From CAZPUS01 sp964589825 (GTDB lineage: Bacteria; Fibrobacterota; Chitinivibrionia; Chitinivibrionales; WJKA01): DNA of 64,000 nucleotides. Location of the stretch: NCBI GenBank assembly GCA_964589825.1, contig CAZPUS010000015.1:4734-68733 (forward strand), given 5' to 3'. The notes beneath the pieces are model-generated. The model did no database searches and was not told the DNA's origin. It worked only from the letters and a program-made list of their open reading frames with translations. This document shows, in pieces, positions 17,870 through 27,657 of this stretch (its first letter is position 1; each line of letters starts with the position of its first letter). A program made the translations under genes and the position numbers.

Positions 17870-18462
17870 ATTCGAGAAGCTATTTTAATGAACGGGCGCA
17901 TGAATGGGATACGTATATGCCGTCCGAAGAACGGGCGCGTCTCGACGCACTGGTCGATGCGTTCGGTCTGGCAAAAGGTGCAAAGGTGCTCGATGTGGGC
18001 GCGGGCACCGGCATTATGATTCCCTATATTTCCGCACGTATAGGTGAGTCCGGAAAGGTTGTGGCAGTCGACTGTGCCGAAAAAATGATGATCCGGGCGG
18101 CGCGCAAATATCCGGGGGGCCAATACGGCTACTGTGCTGCAGATATTCACGCAATGCCGCTGCGCGAGGCCTGGTTCGATACGGTCCTCTGTTTTAACTG
18201 TTTCCCGCATTTTGACGACAAGATGCAGGCGCTTGTTATCATGAAATCGCTACTTGTACCAGGCGGGGAAGTGATAGTGGCTCATTCGGCATCCCGGGAG
18301 TATATCAATGCACTGCATAACGAGATAGACGATGTGGTAAAAGATGACAGAATTCCTGCACGGGCGAATATGCGGCAACTGTTCGAGCACGCGGGGCTTG
18401 AGCGTATCAGTATACATGAAGGTACGGACCGCTATTGCGCACGCGGGAGAAAAACGGGGTAA
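17866..18462 (+). CDS. Class I SAM-dependent methyltransferase
   Basis: 198 residues from ATG 17866, which overlaps the permease stop in an ATGA; an upstream extension in the same frame only shadows the permease. The SAM-binding motif is VLDVGAGTGIMIPYI (about 43-57), with the acidic residue at the end of the second strand in VVAVDCAEKM and a PLREAWFDTVLCFNCFPHF motif IV-V region. The substrate is unknown. Translational coupling to a metal importer suggests a role in chelate or metal(loid) handling, but this is inference; small methyltransferases of this type also trail unrelated operons. Confidence 0.85.
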   Translation: MNSRSYFNERAHEWDTYMPSEERARLDALVDAFGLAKGAKVLDVGAGTGIMIPYISARIGESGKVVAVDCAEKMMIRAARKYPGGQYGYCAADIHAMPLREAWFDTVLCFNCFPHFDDKMQALVIMKSLLVPGGEVIVAHSASREYINALHNEIDDVVKDDRIPARANMRQLFEHAGLERISIHEGTDRYCARGRKTG

Positions 18463-18478
18463 AGACTTTGATTGGCTC

Positions 18479-18925
18479 TTACCGGATCGTATCGCTTATC
18501 GCCGCGCTCATAGAGGCAGGGAACGCGACAATTATGGTGCGTTTGAGCGAAAGCACCGTTTGTGTGTCCCAGTTACATTTCTGAATGATGGTAAGCAGAA
18601 GTCCAACAAGAAAAAGAGAGCAGAAATAGGTTGCCAGTACGCGTGTAATGTATTCAAAATAATTGGTGCGAATATTGTAACGATAAAAATTGAAATAATC
18701 GAAAAACGCGATAAACACCAGCGAAATACTACCCAGCAACAGCACATTCGAAAGGGGCAGTTGGGCTCCAAGCTGCCAGGTCTCTTCTGTAAATGCGACC
18801 GGTACGGCGAGTACCGATGCACCGACAATGACCTGCATAAGATCGCGAGGACGAAAAGGTACGGCAATGGCACCACGCAGGCGCTGGGTAAGAATTCGCG
18901 TGCGTTCGTTGGGAGTTGATTTCAT
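18479..18925 (-). CDS. DUF2391-like integral membrane protein
   Basis: 148 residues from ATG 18925, which has GAGGA about 10 bases upstream. The longer frame to 19201 is rejected because its first 92 residues translate the intergenic repeat. Four hydrophobic helices are visible (about 29-48, 52-72, 85-108, 120-140), and the segment VAFTEETWQLG between the first two resembles the conserved acidic-Trp motif of the DUF2391 family. Function unknown. It is convergent with the methyltransferase (16 bp between stops) and divergent from the giant secreted protein. Confidence 0.7.
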   Translation of the reverse strand: MKSTPNERTRILTQRLRGAIAVPFRPRDLMQVIVGASVLAVPVAFTEETWQLGAQLPLSNVLLLGSISLVFIAFFDYFNFYRYNIRTNYFEYITRVLATYFCSLFLVGLLLTIIQKCNWDTQTVLSLKRTIIVAFPASMSAAISDTIR

Positions 18926-19008
18926 AAACCGGATATCCTCGGGCACAAGGGCAAGGGCCGGGTGAAACGACGCATAATAAGGAGCTTTTTTCTTTTTATT
19001 AACACTTG

Positions 19009-19110
19009 ATGAGACAACCAATAAGGTTGCCGCATGGTTTTCGAGAACACAATAGCAGCACGGCTCACCGCAGCGTTCATCAAAACAACCGCTCAATGTA
19101 GGTAAAAATA
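19009..19110 (+). repeat. Dispersed intergenic repeat, copy 4 (3' two thirds)
   Basis: Hairpin at 19009-19035 (ATGAGACAACC, AATAA, GGTTGCCGCAT) followed by AATAGCAGCACGGCTCACCGCAGCGTTCATCAAAACAACCGCTCAATG. The 5' block with TTTGCGAA and TCCGCACTAC is absent. It lies in the 456-bp divergent spacer, 80 bp upstream of the promoter of the giant gene. Confidence 0.85.
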
Positions 19111-19191
19111 CATTTTTTGTGGCACGTGTGCAGCCTGAGACTATGGTATGATACCCGCTCTGGATAGCTGCTGTGGGCGATAATAAAAAAC

Positions 19192-19220
19192 TTGACATCA
19201 AGCTCTATTGGGTGTATAAT
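19192..19220 (+). promoter_or_regulatory. Consensus sigma-70 type promoter of the giant secreted-protein gene
   Basis: TTGACA at 19192-19197, a 17-base spacer and TATAAT at 19215-19220: both hexamers are perfect and the spacing is ideal. Transcription should start near 19227, leaving a leader of about 155 bases before ATG 19382. No operator symmetry or riboswitch-like structure was recognised in that leader. Confidence 0.85.
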
Positions 19221-19381
19221 ATATAATGTTGAAAAAGGGCAGAAACGGGAGTGCTATATCCGCAATTACGGTTTATTTACAATACACGATCTCTTTTACT
19301 TCCACACAAAACACAACCCTCTGTATATAGTTATGCATAGGATCCAATTTCCCGGGTAGAAAAGTTAGAGAAGGGGGTCGA

Positions 19382-22300
19382 ATGGCAGAAAGTAACAGAT
19401 TAAGGGCGGTACGCGGTTTGTGTATAGCGGTGTGTGCAATAATGTGTGCAACAACCACTTCGTGGTCCGCAACTACCTACGAAGTTGGTAACGGCAAAAC
19501 TTACAGTACAATCAGTGGTGCGTTATCTGCAACACCCACCGATTTAACGGGCATGGGTGTACAAACAATAAAAGTATATCGTAATGCTATAAACGCGGCG
19601 CCATGGGTATATAGCGACGATCTGTTTATTTCCAATTCCGGTGGATCGTCAAGCGATTACATTCATATCATGGTGGTCGATTCCAATCGACATCATGGCA
19701 AATTGGACAGCGGAGTGGTTCTGACTCCTGCCACGGGACCGCATGGAATTCGAATTCGTACTGCTCATACCCGGATATCGGGGCTGCAACTTGAGGGCTG
19801 GGGAACAGGGGAGGGGCTTTTTTGTGAGGATTCGAGCCTTATTATTGAGGATATGTTGATCGTTGCAGACAATACGACAAGCAACGGTATCCTTCTACCG
19901 GACACCTCCGGAACAATCGGTGCGATCGTGCGCAACTGCATAATTTACAATACAGGTTCTCACGGGCTTAAAATACAGGGCAGCACTGTTGCCGCAACAA
20001 TACAGAACACGACCATATACGGCTGCGGGGGCTATGGGGTCAATGTCGCGATGAGTGCAGTCGTGGAAATGCAGAATGTGATCTCCATGAACTGTACCAA
20101 CGGTGATTTCTATAATTCGGGGTCCTGGGCTACGGTGTCGAACAACATGAGTTCCGATGCATCCGCGCCCGGAACAGGGTCTTTAACAAACATGATGGCG
20201 TCAAATCAGTTTAAAAACACATCTGCAGGGGCGGAAGATTTTCATCTCATATCAGGTGCGGATGCGATAGATGCCGGAACCGATCTTTCCGCGGTGTTTG
20301 ATAATGATGCAGATGGACAAAAACGTTCACTGGTAGGTGCGAGTGCATGGGATATGGGTGCGGATGAATTTAAAGATACAACGTTTACCGATATCGGATC
20401 GGGTGTGACCGGTATTGAATGCAGTGATGTTACCTGGGGTGATTACTTCAATGACGGGGATTTGGATATCTTGATAGCCGGAGAGGATAGTGTGGCTGGT
20501 AATTCGAAAATATACCGTAATGACGGCAGCGGGGTTTTTACCGATTTTTCTGCGGCAATCGCAGGTGTTCAGGGTGCCGATGCTGAGTGGGGTGATTATG
20601 ACAATGATGGTGATCTTGACCTGGCTATAGCAGGATACAGCAGCTCCGGAAGAATTACCGAAATATATCGCAATGATGGTGCAGGGACTTTTACCAACAT
20701 AGATGCGGCGATCGATTCGACCGGAGAAAGTGCTCTTGCCTGGGGAGATTATGATAATGACGGTGATCTCGATTTGCTCGTGACGGGATATGGACAATCA
20801 AGCCGAATAGCAAAAATATACCGTAATGACGGGGGAGGTGCATTTGTCGATATCGCTGCTGGCCTGACTGGTGTTACATTAGGTTGCGTTGCCTGGGGGG
20901 ATTATGACAATGACGGGGATCTGGATATCGCACTTACAGGCTATGACGGAGCAGGTGAAGTTTCCATAATATACCGCAATGATGGCAACGGCAGTTTCGT
21001 TGATATCGGCGCCGGTCTTACCGCGGTAGATCGTAGTTCGATTGACTGGGGTGATTACGATGCAGATGGTGATTTGGATTTGGTAATGGCCGGAAATAAC
21101 AGCAGCAGCGGAAGCGTTGCAAAAGTGTATCGCAACGATGGCAACGGAACTTTTGTCGATATCGGGGCTGGTATGACAGGGATCGAAGCAGGAACAATCA
21201 TGTGGGGTGATTATGACAACGATGGTGATCTTGATATCCTCTCTGTAGGAGAGGACAGCAATTACAATTATATTCCCAAGCTTTATACAAACGAGGGTAG
21301 TGATACATTTACCGGTTTTGGAGCGGGACTGACCGAATTTGACAGCTGTGCCGCCTGGGGAGATTACGATAATGACGGAGACCTCGATATACTCGGTGGT
21401 GGAAGCGGAGGCTATCTCGTGTATCGTAATAACACCGCCACATCGAATTCGTCTCCGGCTTCTCCTACAGGGCTTACTGCAATGGTATCTAAAGATAGTG
21501 TCGTTTTGTCATGGAGTCAGTCTACGGATACCGAAACACCTCAGACCGGCTTAACATACAATGTGTATGTAGGGAAAAGCCCCGCAGGATGCGAGGTCGT
21601 CTCACCAATGGCTGATTCGTCAACCGGATTTCGAAAAATTGTTTCGCTCGGTAATGTCGCTCAGGTAACCTCATGGACGATTCAAAACGTGCCGGAGGGA
21701 AAATATTACTGGAGTGTACAGAGCATAGATAATTCGTTTTCAGCTTCTTCATTCGCTACAGAGCAATCCTTTACTACCGGTTCTCCCCCTGACAACGATA
21801 TGACACTGGATGCAAAAACGATCGATACCGGTGCGGTCGTGGTCTCCTGGAATCCGTCCGCTATCGATTCAACCGATGCAGACAGCGTTGGGATATGGTA
21901 TAAAACCGCTGATTACCCCGATTCCGCGTATGATCTTTCGGCGATTGCGGGTACCACCTATACGCTCAATGTGACCTACGACACCCTGCGGGGGTTCAAT
22001 CCACACACGACATATTATTTTTCCCTCCTGGTGCGGGATTCGGCCGGAAACTGGAGCGACACGACAATAACCGCCTGTGATACCGCGTATACCCGCCGTG
22101 TTCCAAACAAATGGAAGGGAACCACCAACAGTGACTGGAGTACAGCATCCAACTGGAGTACCGGCGCAGTACCTCAAAGTGGTGATTCGGTCGTGTTCGA
22201 CAGCGGTGCACAGAATTGTGTGCTGAGTACCTGGAGCTATACTGGTGATATGGTTTTTACAAGCGGGTATACGGGGATGTTCGATTTTAATGGCCAGACA

Positions 22301-25300
22301 CTCGAAGTCCGGGGAGGAATGGCCGATTTTCGTTCAGGGGGGACATTTACCGATTCCGGTAGTATATCGACGTATACTATGGAAGCGGTCGATATCACGC
22401 TGATACCGCCAACAGATGACGTCCTTCCCGCCATTTATCACGAAAAGGGTGTGTTGACACTGTCGACCAATGCATTAAAAGCAAAAGAATTGGTTTTAAT
22501 TATGGGCTCTTTTGTTTTTGAAAACGTAGCAGATACCATGGTACTCGGGAAGCTTGAAGCAGACAGCCTGTCGCTTGGAAGTAATGTTTTTAAAATATTA
22601 CATACATTGAAAATTTATAATTATTCCGGTGTGAGCTATAGTACGGGAGCCAATATCGTATTCGATGATACCGGATCGGTAGTGGATATGCAACTGGATT
22701 CACTCCATGTAAGTTCGGTCGATACGCTGCCGCCTGTATATCACAGGGGGGCGGCTCCGCTTCTCATTTCTGCGGACAGCGTGTTTTGTGCGGGGTTTAC
22801 CAGCAGCGGCGGCACGGTCGATTTCAATTCAAACAAAATATGGATAACAGATAACGGCATGTGTGAAATAACCGGAGGGACCACATCAAAACTTACCGGT
22901 CTAACCTCTGCTATGATTACAGTTTCGGGCGATGCGGTTTTTTCAGGCAAAAGCGGAGATTCTCTCCTCGAAATGAGTGCGGCGATGCCATGGTATCTCA
23001 ATGTATCCGGCTCGCTTGATGCCTACAATGCGGTTATCGAAAGCTGCGATGCCACGAGTGGGAACATGGGATACGCACATCCGGGATGTGTTGACAGCGG
23101 CTATAATTTCAACTGGACCTTTATGGTCGATTCGGTGGCCCCGGATAATGACATGAGCCTGAACGCAACGGCGATCGATACCGACGCGGTTGTTCTTTCG
23201 TGGAATCCTTCGGCTATTGATTCCTTAGATGCCGACAGTGTGGGAATATGGTACAAAACAGGTGATTATCCCGATTCTGCCTATGATGAAACCTCAGCCT
23301 ATGTGAATACGTTAGCCCTGCAGGATTCAAGCGATACGGTAACCGGCCTGAGCGAGAAACAACGCTACTTTTTCTCCCTCTGTGTACGGGACTCCACCGG
23401 TAACTGGTCGGATACCAGCCTTTCTGCGTGTGATACCGCCAGAACGCATGACAAGACCCTTCCCGTAAATGTGCTCTCCTTTTTTGCGGTGTTTGACAAT
23501 ACGGGTGACAGCATTATGATGCAGTGGTCTCCCTCTGCGTCGGTCGATGCGGAATCGACCATGATCCGCTATCGTACCGATCAGGCGATCCCGATGGATA
23601 CCGGAGACGGGGTTCTCTTTGCCTCTTTTGCAGCGCAGGAGTCAACAGCTGTGATGTTCGGACCAAAACAGAAGCTCACTTATTGGTTTTCCGCGTTTGT
23701 AAAGGACAGTGCCGGTAACTGGTGCGGATTCAACGATGATGCATCGGACAGTGCGTATGTACGGGACACAAAACCGCCGGACAACACTTTGACGATTTCG
23801 GCAACGGCGATCGATACCGACGCGGTGGATCTTTCCTGGAATCCGTCTGTAATAGATTCTCCCGATGCGGACAGCGTGGGGATATGGTACCGAACCGATC
23901 GCTATTTTGTACCGCCCGATAAAAATGATACCACGACGGATACCATCGCAACCTATGTCGGCGCGTTACCGTTATCCGATTCTGTCTATGCCGTGACGGG
24001 GCTTTCTCAAAAGACTAAATATTACTTTACGCTTCTGGTGCGGGATTCAACGGGCAATGCGTCCGATTCCGCGGCTTCAGCATGTGGCGCGGTGTGGACT
24101 CTTGACCTCAGCGCACCGGCAAATGTCACAAATACCAAAGCGGTGTACGATACTGCCGGTAAAAGTGTCGTGCTGAGCTGGGCTCCTTCAGTAACTGCGG
24201 ATGCGGAATCGACCATGATACGATTTCGTACAGACGGGAGCTATCCCGCGGGACCCAACGACGGAGAGTTCGTATCGCGTCTCGGAGCGCTGGATTCCTC
24301 AGAAACTATTGCCGGTGTCAACGAAAAAGAGAAATACTGGTGTGCGCTTTTTGTAAAGGACTCGTCAGGTAACTGGAGCCAGGCCGATAACCAGGCACGG
24401 GATACCGCGTATGTGCCGGATTATACCTTTCCGTCGAATGTTCTCACTCTTGTGGCTACGGCCATTTCGGTTGGTGAAGTAGAGTTGAAATGGAATCCCT
24501 CCTCCATCGATTCGCTCGATGCAGACAGTGTCGGTATCTGGTACAAAACCGGAGATTATCCCGACTCCGCACATGACGAAAGTGCGGGACAAATGGGAAT
24601 GTATGCACTCACCGATTCGGTCGATACGCTGTCGGCACTCAATGAAAAAGAACGCTACTACTTTGCCCTCTGTGTCAGGGATTCGGCCGGGAACTGGTCC
24701 GATACCGCAGCTGCGGCAACAGCCAACGCTCGTACGTTCGACCGTACCGCACCGGCAAATGTGACCGGATTTGTCGCCGTATACGATGCAGGCTCGGACA
24801 CTGTCGCCTTGAAATGGACCGGCTCCTCTTCCCCGGATGTGGAAAAAGTCTGTATCCGTTTTCGTACAGACGGGAGTTTCCCCGTCGATACCGGCGACGG
24901 AGTCGAGTATACCTGCTGGAATGAGGACTATACGTCGGCGACTTTTGGGCATCCTGGTGGCAAAAAGATGTATCGCTTTGCGGCCTTTGCCGGTGATTCC
25001 TCGGGTAACTGGAGTGGATTCGATATCGCCGCCGCAGACAGCGTCTATATTACTGACATTCATGCACCCGATAATGATATGGAGCTTGCACTATCGGTTG
25101 TGGGTTCCAATTTGGTGGAACTGAAATGGAACCCGGGCGCGATCGATTCTGCCGATGCGGAAATGACAGGGATTTTCAGCTCGGTAACATCTTCTTTTAC
25201 TCAAGTCTCATCACAGGTTGTCGAGGACTCAACATTGTATACTCTTTCAACAAACAGCGATACCATAACCGTTTTACCGGATACTACCTACTATTTTGGC

Positions 25301-27508
25301 CTAAGTGTCAGGGACAGCTCCGGTAACTGGGCGGCTGTATCGGTCGATGCAAGAGATTCGTTAACACTTGTCACAATGAGAGATTCTGTCGCGTTGGTAA
25401 ACGATCTGGATATTTCACTCTCATCTGTCGGAGATACCGCGATTCAGGTGCGGCTGCATACCGGTGACAGCGTACACGTGCCCGGCATACAGCATGTCAA
25501 CTGGGGCTACAGCCATTTATCACTTGACACTTCAGAGTTGATATCATCACCTTTTGCGTATAAAGATACGACCTTTATGATTTACGATGTGCGGACCCGT
25601 GGCCCGTGGGTCTTCGGATTTCAGCTGCGTGACAGCGCAGGGTATAAATCGACTACAGTATTCGATACGGTCACGATTTCAAATGTCGCGCCCATCCTTT
25701 CGGCTCCCGCAGATACCACTATAGATGAGGACAAAGAGTGGCTCGTGCGCTTGTCGGGATATGATGCGAATAACGATTCTCTTAATTTCGTATTGCTCTC
25801 CTCCACCGCAATAACCGAAATCACGCTTTCACAAAACAGACTGAAATGGATTCCCGGACAGCGTGATGTGGGATCCCATACACTGCAGATGGCCTGTATC
25901 GATACATATGGTGATTCAGGATTCGCCACCGTACATGTAACTGTCGCGGAAGTCAACGATCCGCCGTCAACCAGTGTGAAGACGCAGCAGAGTTACGGTG
26001 CACTGAGAGCCGATTTTTCCGCACAGGACGATAAAGACACGCTGTTCGATTTTCGCTATCTGCTGATGCGTACCCTGGATTCAATGGTCATCGATTCGGG
26101 AACAATTCGTGCAGCGAAGGCGACACGGGATTTCTATCCACTCACCGATGGGGCGTATATACTGAGCGTGCTGAGCAGGGACATGCAGGGGAAGACGGAC
26201 AGCGTGGAAAAAGTAAAGCAGATAACAATCCGCAATTCCACCACTCATACGTTTAAGGGCGGTTCAAAATGGCATATGGCCGGAGTACCGGGTAAAACCC
26301 TGTCGCCCCGGTTGCTGAGCAGTGGGGGTAGTATTTCCTACTGGGATGAGTCGACTCCGCCCCGGGATATCTACAGCTATTATGTACCCTCGGACAATAT
26401 CACGTCACTGCGGCCCGGACAGGGGGTATGGAGGCGCTCCGACAGCAGTGTAACGATAGATATAAAGGGATCGCTGATTCCAAAGGATAGTGTATGCAGT
26501 ATTACATTGCACAATGCGGAATACGGCTGGAATCAGGTTACCAATCCATACCCGTATCCAATCGAACTGGGCGGGAATAGAAACGTATGGGAATGGGACA
26601 GTGCAAAGTCCACCGCGGTTCCCTCCCGGGACACTCTGTTCCCCTGGCGTGCATACTGGGTGCAGGTTACAGGTGAAACAACCTGTACATTCAGTTCCGT
26701 TCCATGCTATGCACAACCTCAGGGCCTTGCTAAAAAAACGTTTGTCTATTATAGTGATCCCCAGCAGTGGCGGATTCGGTTTCATCTTGAGAGTCCCGGT
26801 GGAAAAGACTTCTACAATGTAATCGGGTTCAGCAAAAAAGCGCGAGATGCCATGGACCCAAATGATAAGGCGAAACCTCCCGCAATCGGCAGTGGACGAC
26901 ACATGTTTTTTTATCATCCCGAATGGGAGGAGAATAAGGGCAAATATGCCCAGGATATTCGTGGTACATTTTCGGGGACATCGGTGTTCATCACCGGGTT
27001 TTCTCCGAGCGGCAATTCGGCGCAACTTCGGGTAAACGGTCTTGAGGCGCTTTCTTCGGTCTATATCTATCTTGCCTCTTCCGATACAATGGTGCAAATC
27101 GACGCCGATAAGCCCTATACAATTCCACCAAGCGACGAGGTGGTGTACAGAACTATATTTGTAACAGATGATGCGGATTTCATGCGAAGATATCCGAGAC
27201 ATTTTCGCCTCGGTACTGCCTACCCGAATCCGTTCGGCCCCATGGTACAAGTGAGTTACACGCTGCCCATGCGGTGGGAAAAAGGAGGAATCCTCAACAC
27301 GCAGCCGTATACGGTGCGCATGAATATCATGGACAGCAGGGGACGTGTGGTACGCACACTTGTGTACGGAAAGCGGAAACCGGGTACCTACGATATCGTA
27401 TGGTATGGAAGAACCAGTTCCGGGAATGTGGTTTCGTCAGGAGTGTATTTTTATAAAATGAACGCCGGGAATTACACCGGTGTCAAAAGAATGATTAAAA
27501 TCAAGTAA
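19382..27508 (+). CDS. Giant secreted multidomain protein: beta-helix, FG-GAP/VCBS repeats, FN3 repeats, C-terminal sorting-like tail
   Basis: 2708 residues. The signal peptide is about 1-30 (ending TSWSA). Domains by eye: parallel beta-helix with a pectate-lyase-like repeat (about 31-315); seven FG-GAP/VCBS units built on WGDYDNDGDLD, a calcium-binding DxDNDGDLD loop (about 350-685); an FN3-like domain (690-800); one type-A FN3 (800-900); a strand-rich W.GTTNSDWSTASNW domain (905-1250); FN3 units alternating types A and B (1253-1997); a further Ig-like pair including a cadherin-like unit with TIDEDKEW (2000-2195); a module shared with the 1514-residue neighbour (about 2196-2600); and a PNPF...YTLP tail ending VVSSGVYFYKM...VKRMIKIK, like Por-secretion/FlgD-Ig tails. 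Likely surface-displayed adhesin or glycan binder; no catalytic site is evident. AAGGGGG precedes the ATG. Confidence 0.9.
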   Translation: MAESNRLRAVRGLCIAVCAIMCATTTSWSATTYEVGNGKTYSTISGALSATPTDLTGMGVQTIKVYRNAINAAPWVYSDDLFISNSGGSSSDYIHIMVVDSNRHHGKLDSGVVLTPATGPHGIRIRTAHTRISGLQLEGWGTGEGLFCEDSSLIIEDMLIVADNTTSNGILLPDTSGTIGAIVRNCIIYNTGSHGLKIQGSTVAATIQNTTIYGCGGYGVNVAMSAVVEMQNVISMNCTNGDFYNSGSWATVSNNMSSDASAPGTGSLTNMMASNQFKNTSAGAEDFHLISGADAIDAGTDLSAVFDNDADGQKRSLVGASAWDMGADEFKDTTFTDIGSGVTGIECSDVTWGDYFNDGDLDILIAGEDSVAGNSKIYRNDGSGVFTDFSAAIAGVQGADAEWGDYDNDGDLDLAIAGYSSSGRITEIYRNDGAGTFTNIDAAIDSTGESALAWGDYDNDGDLDLLVTGYGQSSRIAKIYRNDGGGAFVDIAAGLTGVTLGCVAWGDYDNDGDLDIALTGYDGAGEVSIIYRNDGNGSFVDIGAGLTAVDRSSIDWGDYDADGDLDLVMAGNNSSSGSVAKVYRNDGNGTFVDIGAGMTGIEAGTIMWGDYDNDGDLDILSVGEDSNYNYIPKLYTNEGSDTFTGFGAGLTEFDSCAAWGDYDNDGDLDILGGGSGGYLVYRNNTATSNSSPASPTGLTAMVSKDSVVLSWSQSTDTETPQTGLTYNVYVGKSPAGCEVVSPMADSSTGFRKIVSLGNVAQVTSWTIQNVPEGKYYWSVQSIDNSFSASSFATEQSFTTGSPPDNDMTLDAKTIDTGAVVVSWNPSAIDSTDADSVGIWYKTADYPDSAYDLSAIAGTTYTLNVTYDTLRGFNPHTTYYFSLLVRDSAGNWSDTTITACDTAYTRRVPNKWKGTTNSDWSTASNWSTGAVPQSGDSVVFDSGAQNCVLSTWSYTGDMVFTSGYTGMFDFNGQTLEVRGGMADFRSGGTFTDSGSISTYTMEAVDITLIPPTDDVLPAIYHEKGVLTLSTNALKAKELVLIMGSFVFENVADTMVLGKLEADSLSLGSNVFKILHTLKIYNYSGVSYSTGANIVFDDTGSVVDMQLDSLHVSSVDTLPPVYHRGAAPLLISADSVFCAGFTSSGGTVDFNSNKIWITDNGMCEITGGTTSKLTGLTSAMITVSGDAVFSGKSGDSLLEMSAAMPWYLNVSGSLDAYNAVIESCDATSGNMGYAHPGCVDSGYNFNWTFMVDSVAPDNDMSLNATAIDTDAVVLSWNPSAIDSLDADSVGIWYKTGDYPDSAYDETSAYVNTLALQDSSDTVTGLSEKQRYFFSLCVRDSTGNWSDTSLSACDTARTHDKTLPVNVLSFFAVFDNTGDSIMMQWSPSASVDAESTMIRYRTDQAIPMDTGDGVLFASFAAQESTAVMFGPKQKLTYWFSAFVKDSAGNWCGFNDDASDSAYVRDTKPPDNTLTISATAIDTDAVDLSWNPSVIDSPDADSVGIWYRTDRYFVPPDKNDTTTDTIATYVGALPLSDSVYAVTGLSQKTKYYFTLLVRDSTGNASDSAASACGAVWTLDLSAPANVTNTKAVYDTAGKSVVLSWAPSVTADAESTMIRFRTDGSYPAGPNDGEFVSRLGALDSSETIAGVNEKEKYWCALFVKDSSGNWSQADNQARDTAYVPDYTFPSNVLTLVATAISVGEVELKWNPSSIDSLDADSVGIWYKTGDYPDSAHDESAGQMGMYALTDSVDTLSALNEKERYYFALCVRDSAGNWSDTAAAATANARTFDRTAPANVTGFVAVYDAGSDTVALKWTGSSSPDVEKVCIRFRTDGSFPVDTGDGVEYTCWNEDYTSATFGHPGGKKMYRFAAFAGDSSGNWSGFDIAAADSVYITDIHAPDNDMELALSVVGSNLVELKWNPGAIDSADAEMTGIFSSVTSSFTQVSSQVVEDSTLYTLSTNSDTITVLPDTTYYFGLSVRDSSGNWAAVSVDARDSLTLVTMRDSVALVNDLDISLSSVGDTAIQVRLHTGDSVHVPGIQHVNWGYSHLSLDTSELISSPFAYKDTTFMIYDVRTRGPWVFGFQLRDSAGYKSTTVFDTVTISNVAPILSAPADTTIDEDKEWLVRLSGYDANNDSLNFVLLSSTAITEITLSQNRLKWIPGQRDVGSHTLQMACIDTYGDSGFATVHVTVAEVNDPPSTSVKTQQSYGALRADFSAQDDKDTLFDFRYLLMRTLDSMVIDSGTIRAAKATRDFYPLTDGAYILSVLSRDMQGKTDSVEKVKQITIRNSTTHTFKGGSKWHMAGVPGKTLSPRLLSSGGSISYWDESTPPRDIYSYYVPSDNITSLRPGQGVWRRSDSSVTIDIKGSLIPKDSVCSITLHNAEYGWNQVTNPYPYPIELGGNRNVWEWDSAKSTAVPSRDTLFPWRAYWVQVTGETTCTFSSVPCYAQPQGLAKKTFVYYSDPQQWRIRFHLESPGGKDFYNVIGFSKKARDAMDPNDKAKPPAIGSGRHMFFYHPEWEENKGKYAQDIRGTFSGTSVFITGFSPSGNSAQLRVNGLEALSSVYIYLASSDTMVQIDADKPYTIPPSDEVVYRTIFVTDDADFMRRYPRHFRLGTAYPNPFGPMVQVSYTLPMRWEKGGILNTQPYTVRMNIMDSRGRVVRTLVYGKRKPGTYDIVWYGRTSSGNVVSSGVYFYKMNAGNYTGVKRMIKIK

Positions 27509-27657
27509 TATATCGGCAGATACAGGGGATGCTGGAAAGCTGCGCAGAGTTCGCAGGTGAGGGAAGAGGCCTGGTAGTGGTAATGCATGAGGTGAATGCC
27601 ACCGTACCCGGCAGATGTGTGATATGTAACCTGTACTTTATTTAAGGAGAGTGAGAC

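Noticed and set aside
18926..19201. N-terminal extension of the DUF2391-like protein to 19201
   Set aside because: The extra 92 residues translate the intergenic repeat and include the -35 region of the opposite promoter; a better start with GAGGA exists at 18925.
24365..27250. Antisense frames of 230-280 codons opposite the giant secreted protein
   Set aside because: They mirror repeated FN3 codons and the C-terminal module; no start signals.
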